Assembly: GCF_018446385.1 (NCBI RefSeq)
Contig: NC_056000.1
Coordinates: forward strand, 49,198,722 to 49,262,721
DNA length: 64,000 nt
Direction of reading: 5' to 3'
Origin: Zingiber officinale
Lineage: Eukaryota > Streptophyta > Magnoliopsida > Zingiberales > Zingiberaceae
Made by a program: the position numbers and the translations under genes. The first letter of the stretch is position 1. The number at the start of each line of letters is the position of its first letter. Below, piece after piece: positions 59,500-64,000 of the stretch. The notes below the pieces were generated by a model. The model saw only the letters and a list, made by a program, of their open reading frames with translations, was not told where the DNA came from and did not search any database.

Positions 59500-60848
59500 A
59501 TCGGACCAATTAAATCACATCGATGCAATGTGTCTCGGGAAAGAGACCAAACAAGTTTTGAAGGGCAAAATCCTTTAGAAGTCTTCATTAATATCTCGCT
59601 AATATATTAGGGTAGCTGACGTTTATTTAGGATAGTAAATGAATTAAACATTCGTGAATAAATTTAGTGTTCGACTGGGTAAAAATTATTTATGTTCGTT
59701 CAATATACATAAGATTAATTAAACAAATAAATTTGAACAGTTCCTTAAGCTAAACAAACAAATAAATAAATTTAAATTATCATTAATAAATCAAAAAAAA
59801 GTTAAACAATCAAACAAGCTTGAATTGAGAGTTTGATAACATCTAAACGAATCAAACTCAAGCCAAGCTTCAAACAAACTCAAGTTCATAAAAAATAAAC
59901 TAAGTCAAGCTTAAACACTCATTTCAAAAACTTGGTTCATTTTAAACTCGGCTCGATTTGATTATCTTATCAAACAAACTTAAACACTTCAAAGCTTAAA
60001 ACTTAACTTGACTCGTTTCGTTTACCGCCCTACTTCCGCATGCCAACTTCTCGAAATTCTTAGAAACGTTGTTAATATTAAAATATTAGCAATACGTATT
60101 TTAGTTTTCTAAATAACCATTTAAATTATTCAACAGTCAAATAATCTAATCGGCATTTCAACATTAAAAATATAAAGAACACAAAAATTTATTAAATATT
60201 AAAGATATTCCAAAATTGTTTGAATATACCTTTAAATTATTGCACATATAATAAAGAAAATCACTCTTTCCAATTAAAGGAGATTTTACTTTTATTTTAT
60301 AAATGGACAACAAAAACATAGGAGACAATAAAAACTCAGAAAACATTCCCTTAAAAATATATAAATTTATGAAAGAAGCCGCTAAAAGAGGAAAGACTTA
60401 GAAAAACAAAAGTTATACAAGAGGCTAGCCATTTGCAAACGCTTTCAACTCTCGACAACTCAACTAGAACCAAAATAATTCAAATTCAGTGGCATCACTT
60501 GCTTTTGGAAGGCTATTGATATTTTCACAGGCCAACGGATGCACAAAATACCACGAAGATGGCTTCGATCAACCTGCGATATCATATTTTCTTTGACTTG
60601 ATGATGAGGGGAAAAATGATACATAATCGCTTCGCAGAACTTTACAGGCATCGCATTGCAGAGAACTCATGTTAAGAAAACAAGCACAACCTCAACAGCA
60701 ATGGAATCTCTTTGCAGTTGTGGGACGTCAAATGATTTAAGGGCCAATTCTTAGCTTCCAGAAGGGCTTTCTGCAATTGATTGATCCACAGTGAGAATGT
60801 TGTCTCCATGTAGATACCACTTTGAAGGTTCGCACGAACAGTTGAACA
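59500..60848. other. intergenic DNA between DRT111 and the HOS1-like gene
   Basis: AT-rich, with AAACAAACTCAAG-type phrases repeated at 59730-60010. It includes the 5' flank of DRT111 and the 3' UTR of the next minus-strand gene. No other gene seen. Confidence 0.6.
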
Positions 60849-63080
60849 TCATCTTCTTGAAAGTCTGGGTCGTCTCCTGCGTGTAGAGGAAGCACTACCG
60901 ATAGTATATTTGGCCAGCTCAATGTCCTCTTCATCTTCACTAGATTCATCAGACCTCCACCTTCCCCCGACAGTGAAGCTGTTGTCTTCAGGCGTCTCCC
61001 CCTTTCGAAACCTATACATCAAGAGAAAAAAGAACCTCCTATTAAAGCTACTGGAAGTCAATAGTCTTACAGTACAAATTCACCGATCATGTTTTGATCT
61101 AGTGCGTAAATAATCTAATGGTGAACAATAAATCAAGCCAAGGTATATCGAGGACTATCTTAGGAATACTTTGATGTCCACTTAGTCCATAATTTGAATT
61201 TATGAAAAAGCCACTTACTCCAATGGATACTCATGGACTTTCTCCAAATTTATCAATGGTCCATTCGGTATGTTGAAATTTCCTGAGCTCTCAATTAGAT
61301 CTTGAACAGACCCATTAGGGAAGCCATTGCGGTTGTGGTCTGCTAAAGTGACTCCAAGCGAGGGTTCCATATTTGCCGCTTGGCCAGGAAAGTCAACAGG
61401 TTGAACATCGAAAGAGCTTTCACTGTGAAAATGATATTCACTTTTAAGCACTCTTGTCGCACTTGAATTCAGATCTTTAACAGGTTTAGCCTTAGAACTG
61501 TGGTGTAACTTCAAAGACTGACGACTAAATTCAGTTTTCTGCATCATATTTCTAAGATTTCCACCATTAGAAAATGGATTGCCATCAGTAAGAGGAAACG
61601 ATGATGATAGTCCATCAGTACCTACAGCATTTGCATCGGCAGAAGTACTTTCAAATGAAGCAAGGAGTTTCCGTTGGAGAACAGATGGAAGCATGCTTGC
61701 AGATTCAGAGTCATCATTATGCACAGGACTTCCTGACAGTGGATTAGATTTCTTTGAACGAATAACAGAGGTCCGCATAGAAGAATTTATTAGGGAAGTT
61801 GGATTTGGCTTTTCATTGGATAAATCAGCTACTAAAGGAAATTTTACAGCTTCTGAAGAAAAATGTCCTAGGTCAGTGATATCTCCAGTCAATATTTTCT
61901 GTCGTTCTACCTCAGGGAGTAAACTGAGACTTTTATCCTGTTAACAGAATAAGCAACAAACATCAGAAGTCAAAGAAAGAAAATCTATATTTACACCCAA
62001 ATCAGCACAAATAGTGGAATGTAACAAGCCCTTAGAGAATAATTTACGGCCACTTTCAAGAAATGCACCACATCCATAGCCCATAGCAAATGTGGCCCCC
62101 AATGTAGACATATGCTGTGCATTTCTTCATTCTACTTCAGAATTTTCACATGAGTGCCAACAACAATATTATTTACCCAGAGAACTTACACTTTATATTG
62201 TAATACCATTGCAGCCACAAATGAATTTAATTTTGGTCCCTCCATCAAATTAAGGGACCATCAATCCCCCCCCCCCAATTTTTATCTCCAAAAATATTTA
62301 TCTTGACTTACAAAGAGTTCACCTTTGTCCCATTAATTTGACAGACTATAAGTTGATGTGTTTGCAATATGGTTTACTGCATTATCCAATCTTTTTTAAC
62401 TAAGATTAGTTACAGGAGAACATGAGTTAGTAATTCTCAAGGTTATGAACTCCTATGGCAAGTAAAATTTGATAGGACAAAAGCTGCAACAAGTATATGC
62501 CGTAGCTATATAATATGGCCAAAACCACCAGATAATGCATAAAAAATGTTTGAAAATGGTACTAGCTTGAGATTGAAAGAGGAACTTACGACCAATCCTG
62601 CCCTCCACTGGCATATCAACCGTATTCTAGAACCGACTTCTTCACTTGCAGACTCCAAAAATGTTTGCTCAATTTTCTCAAGACCACAATTGACTTGATA
62701 TGCCTCTGTGAAACGATGCCGCTATGAAAAAGATAAAATCTAAAATTAAGTTTCTGTACTCAGACTAAATGAAAGAAAAAAAATATTACTACTTTAGACT
62801 AGCACTCATGTTACAGACAATAAACTTCTGCAAAATATAATAATACAATCTAACTCCCATTTGATAGGTGAATAACTAAGGTTTGAATTTATTGAGTTGA
62901 GTTAATTGTCTTGGAACAATTCAGCTCGAAGATATTTTCTAAACAATTAGTATTGTATATACGTGTGGGTGTATATAAGGTAGGTGACAGAAGTTAAAAA
63001 AAAACATTATATATATATACACACAAAGATAAAATCATCCTTAATTTAAGGAAATGAATTATTGAAATATTTCCTCCTTT

Positions 63081-63133
<53 letters not shown>

Positions 63134-64000
63134 AAGATAAAAACATCCTTAATTTAAGGAAATGAATTATTGAAATATTTCCTCTTTTTTTCTAGTATCA
63201 CGGACCTATGAGAATGTACCAAGCATTGAACTTTTGATGAAAAAATTGTTTTTAGCAGCCCTAAAAGTGAGTGGACTCGGAGGCAATCTATGATGTGTTC
63301 TTATGTCAAGAATTAGGTGCGGCAACTTACTAAAAATAAATGATAATTAATGGGTGACCATGACATAAATTGAAAAGTACTTTTTCTAATTAGGAGTCAA
63401 AAGAATCTCTTATAATTGAAACTCTTCTCAAATGACATGGTGCAAAAAAGACAATGTACTTTTAATAAACAACCTATTAAATATCTATAAAAGGTAAATC
63501 TACTCCAGCTATTCAAGGTTATTGGATCAAGGATCCACATAAAAATAGAAAGGATTCTAGATTAATAAGATCCTAGAGGATTCAAAACCTAGCCTCTATT
63601 GTTTAGGTTTATTTATCATATGTTCATAAGGTCCTAAGGTCTAGATTACAATGTTGACTACCAGTTCTCCTAGATTATATTCTCATCTAACCTATAAGAG
63701 CAAACCCAGTTTCTGACTACTTTCCTAAAGAATTGCACAACCCGTTTGAACCTCAAATGTTAACATCTGAACAAGAAAGGATCATATCTAGGGTGACGAG
63801 GAAACATCTCTAATTTATTGAAGTTGCTCATCTTTTGTGTCTTTCTTGATCTTGATTAATTTCGCCAGGATTGATTTTCATTGTTACAGCTTTTCCCCAT
63901 CAGGTTCTATTTTATCTGCTTTTGTTCCATTCCCACCAAAATAAACCTAAATACTTTAAAGGAAATCAAGAATTATGAAATTACCTGAAGATAGAAAACC
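60849..64000 (-). CDS. C-terminal part of a HOS1-like E3 ubiquitin ligase (partial, runs off window)
   Basis: Minus-strand exons >64000-63985, 62721-62590, 61937-61219 and 61011-60849 join in phase with GT-AG borders and give the last 342 residues up to TGA 60851-60849. The opening segment (VFYLQRHRFTEAYQVN, then RLICQWRAGLVDKSLSLLPE) resembles, from memory, the ELYS-like region of plant HOS1, a nuclear-pore-associated ligase in cold and flowering control. I see no RING domain because the N-terminus is outside. The long exon encodes a Ser/Asn-rich, probably disordered region; the end is acidic then basic (SDESSEDEEDIELAKY, then RRRRPRLSRR). The identification is tentative. What is solid is an intact, intron-containing plant gene on this strand. 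Confidence 0.6.
62265..62277 (+). repeat. short poly-C run in an intron
   Basis: A run of about 12 C in the intron between the exons at 62590 and 61937. Confidence 0.8.
63016..63192 (+). repeat. tandem duplication around an (AT)n microsatellite in the HOS1-like intron
   Basis: CATCCTTAATTTAAGGAAAT and its downstream ATTGAAATATTTCCTC occur at about 63037-63078 and again at about 63145-63184, with (AT)n at 63085-63131 between them. It lies in the intron 62722-63984. Confidence 0.88.

Noticed and set aside
61579-61944. Plus-strand frame over the HOS1-like long exon
   Set aside because: The minus-strand frame has matching splice borders and phase; this one has none.

Overview
This window is nuclear DNA of a flowering plant. 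It contains intron-rich genes for conserved plant proteins (a CCT/TRiC subunit, a DRT111/SPF45-type splicing factor, the 3' part of a HOS1-like gene and an uncharacterised plant protein) embedded in nested LTR retrotransposons, Helitrons and foldback elements. The genes lack the high-GC codon bias of grasses and the introns are AT-rich. A non-grass monocot such as a member of the Zingiberales would fit, but that is inference and not proven here.

Layout. (1) 1-9352 is a nearly complete Ty3/gypsy element of the Tat type, cut by the window start. It has a 5' LTR end, PBS, gag, a broken pol with a second (archaeal-type) RNase H, a 15-copy ~64-bp tandem array, an antisense intron-containing gene with its own TATA box, and a 3' LTR. 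It sits at the edge of a 66-bp tandem array (9353-9616). (2) 10257-30017 is an old, decayed Ty1/copia element whose LTRs lie about 19.5 kb apart because later elements landed inside it. These are a gag-only long-LTR element (12192-20234), a Helitron-like element (20343-20965) and a long solo LTR (21395-25043, perfect TTAAG duplication). The solo LTR itself carries another solo LTR in reverse orientation (23213-24267). (3) 30966-33635 is a two-exon gene for a conserved membrane-type protein of unknown function. (4) 33636-44241 is about 10.6 kb of AT-rich intergenic DNA with two Helitron-like copies, microsatellites, a 305-bp tandem duplication, hairpin repeats and a CACTA-like relic. (5) 44242-51693 is the complete 15-exon gene for chaperonin subunit CCT6 (zeta); intron 8 is GC-AG and intron 6 holds a hAT-like insertion. 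(6) 51907-53526 is a Tat-type solo LTR with perfect GCATG duplication, 213 bp past the CCT6 stop codon. (7) 55810-59368 is the minus-strand DRT111/SPF45-like gene. (8) 60849-64000 is the minus-strand 3' part of a HOS1-like gene running off the window.

The host genes are ordinary housekeeping or regulatory genes and do not form a pathway cluster. The unusual content is in the transposons: a gag-only element whose LTRs carry a series of GATCGAT hairpins, a retrotransposon with a spliced antisense gene that ends inside a tandem array, and pairs of related foldback elements in and near genes. No wholly new system with demonstrated coding capacity was found. Exon boundaries were derived by hand from splice consensus and reading-frame continuity.
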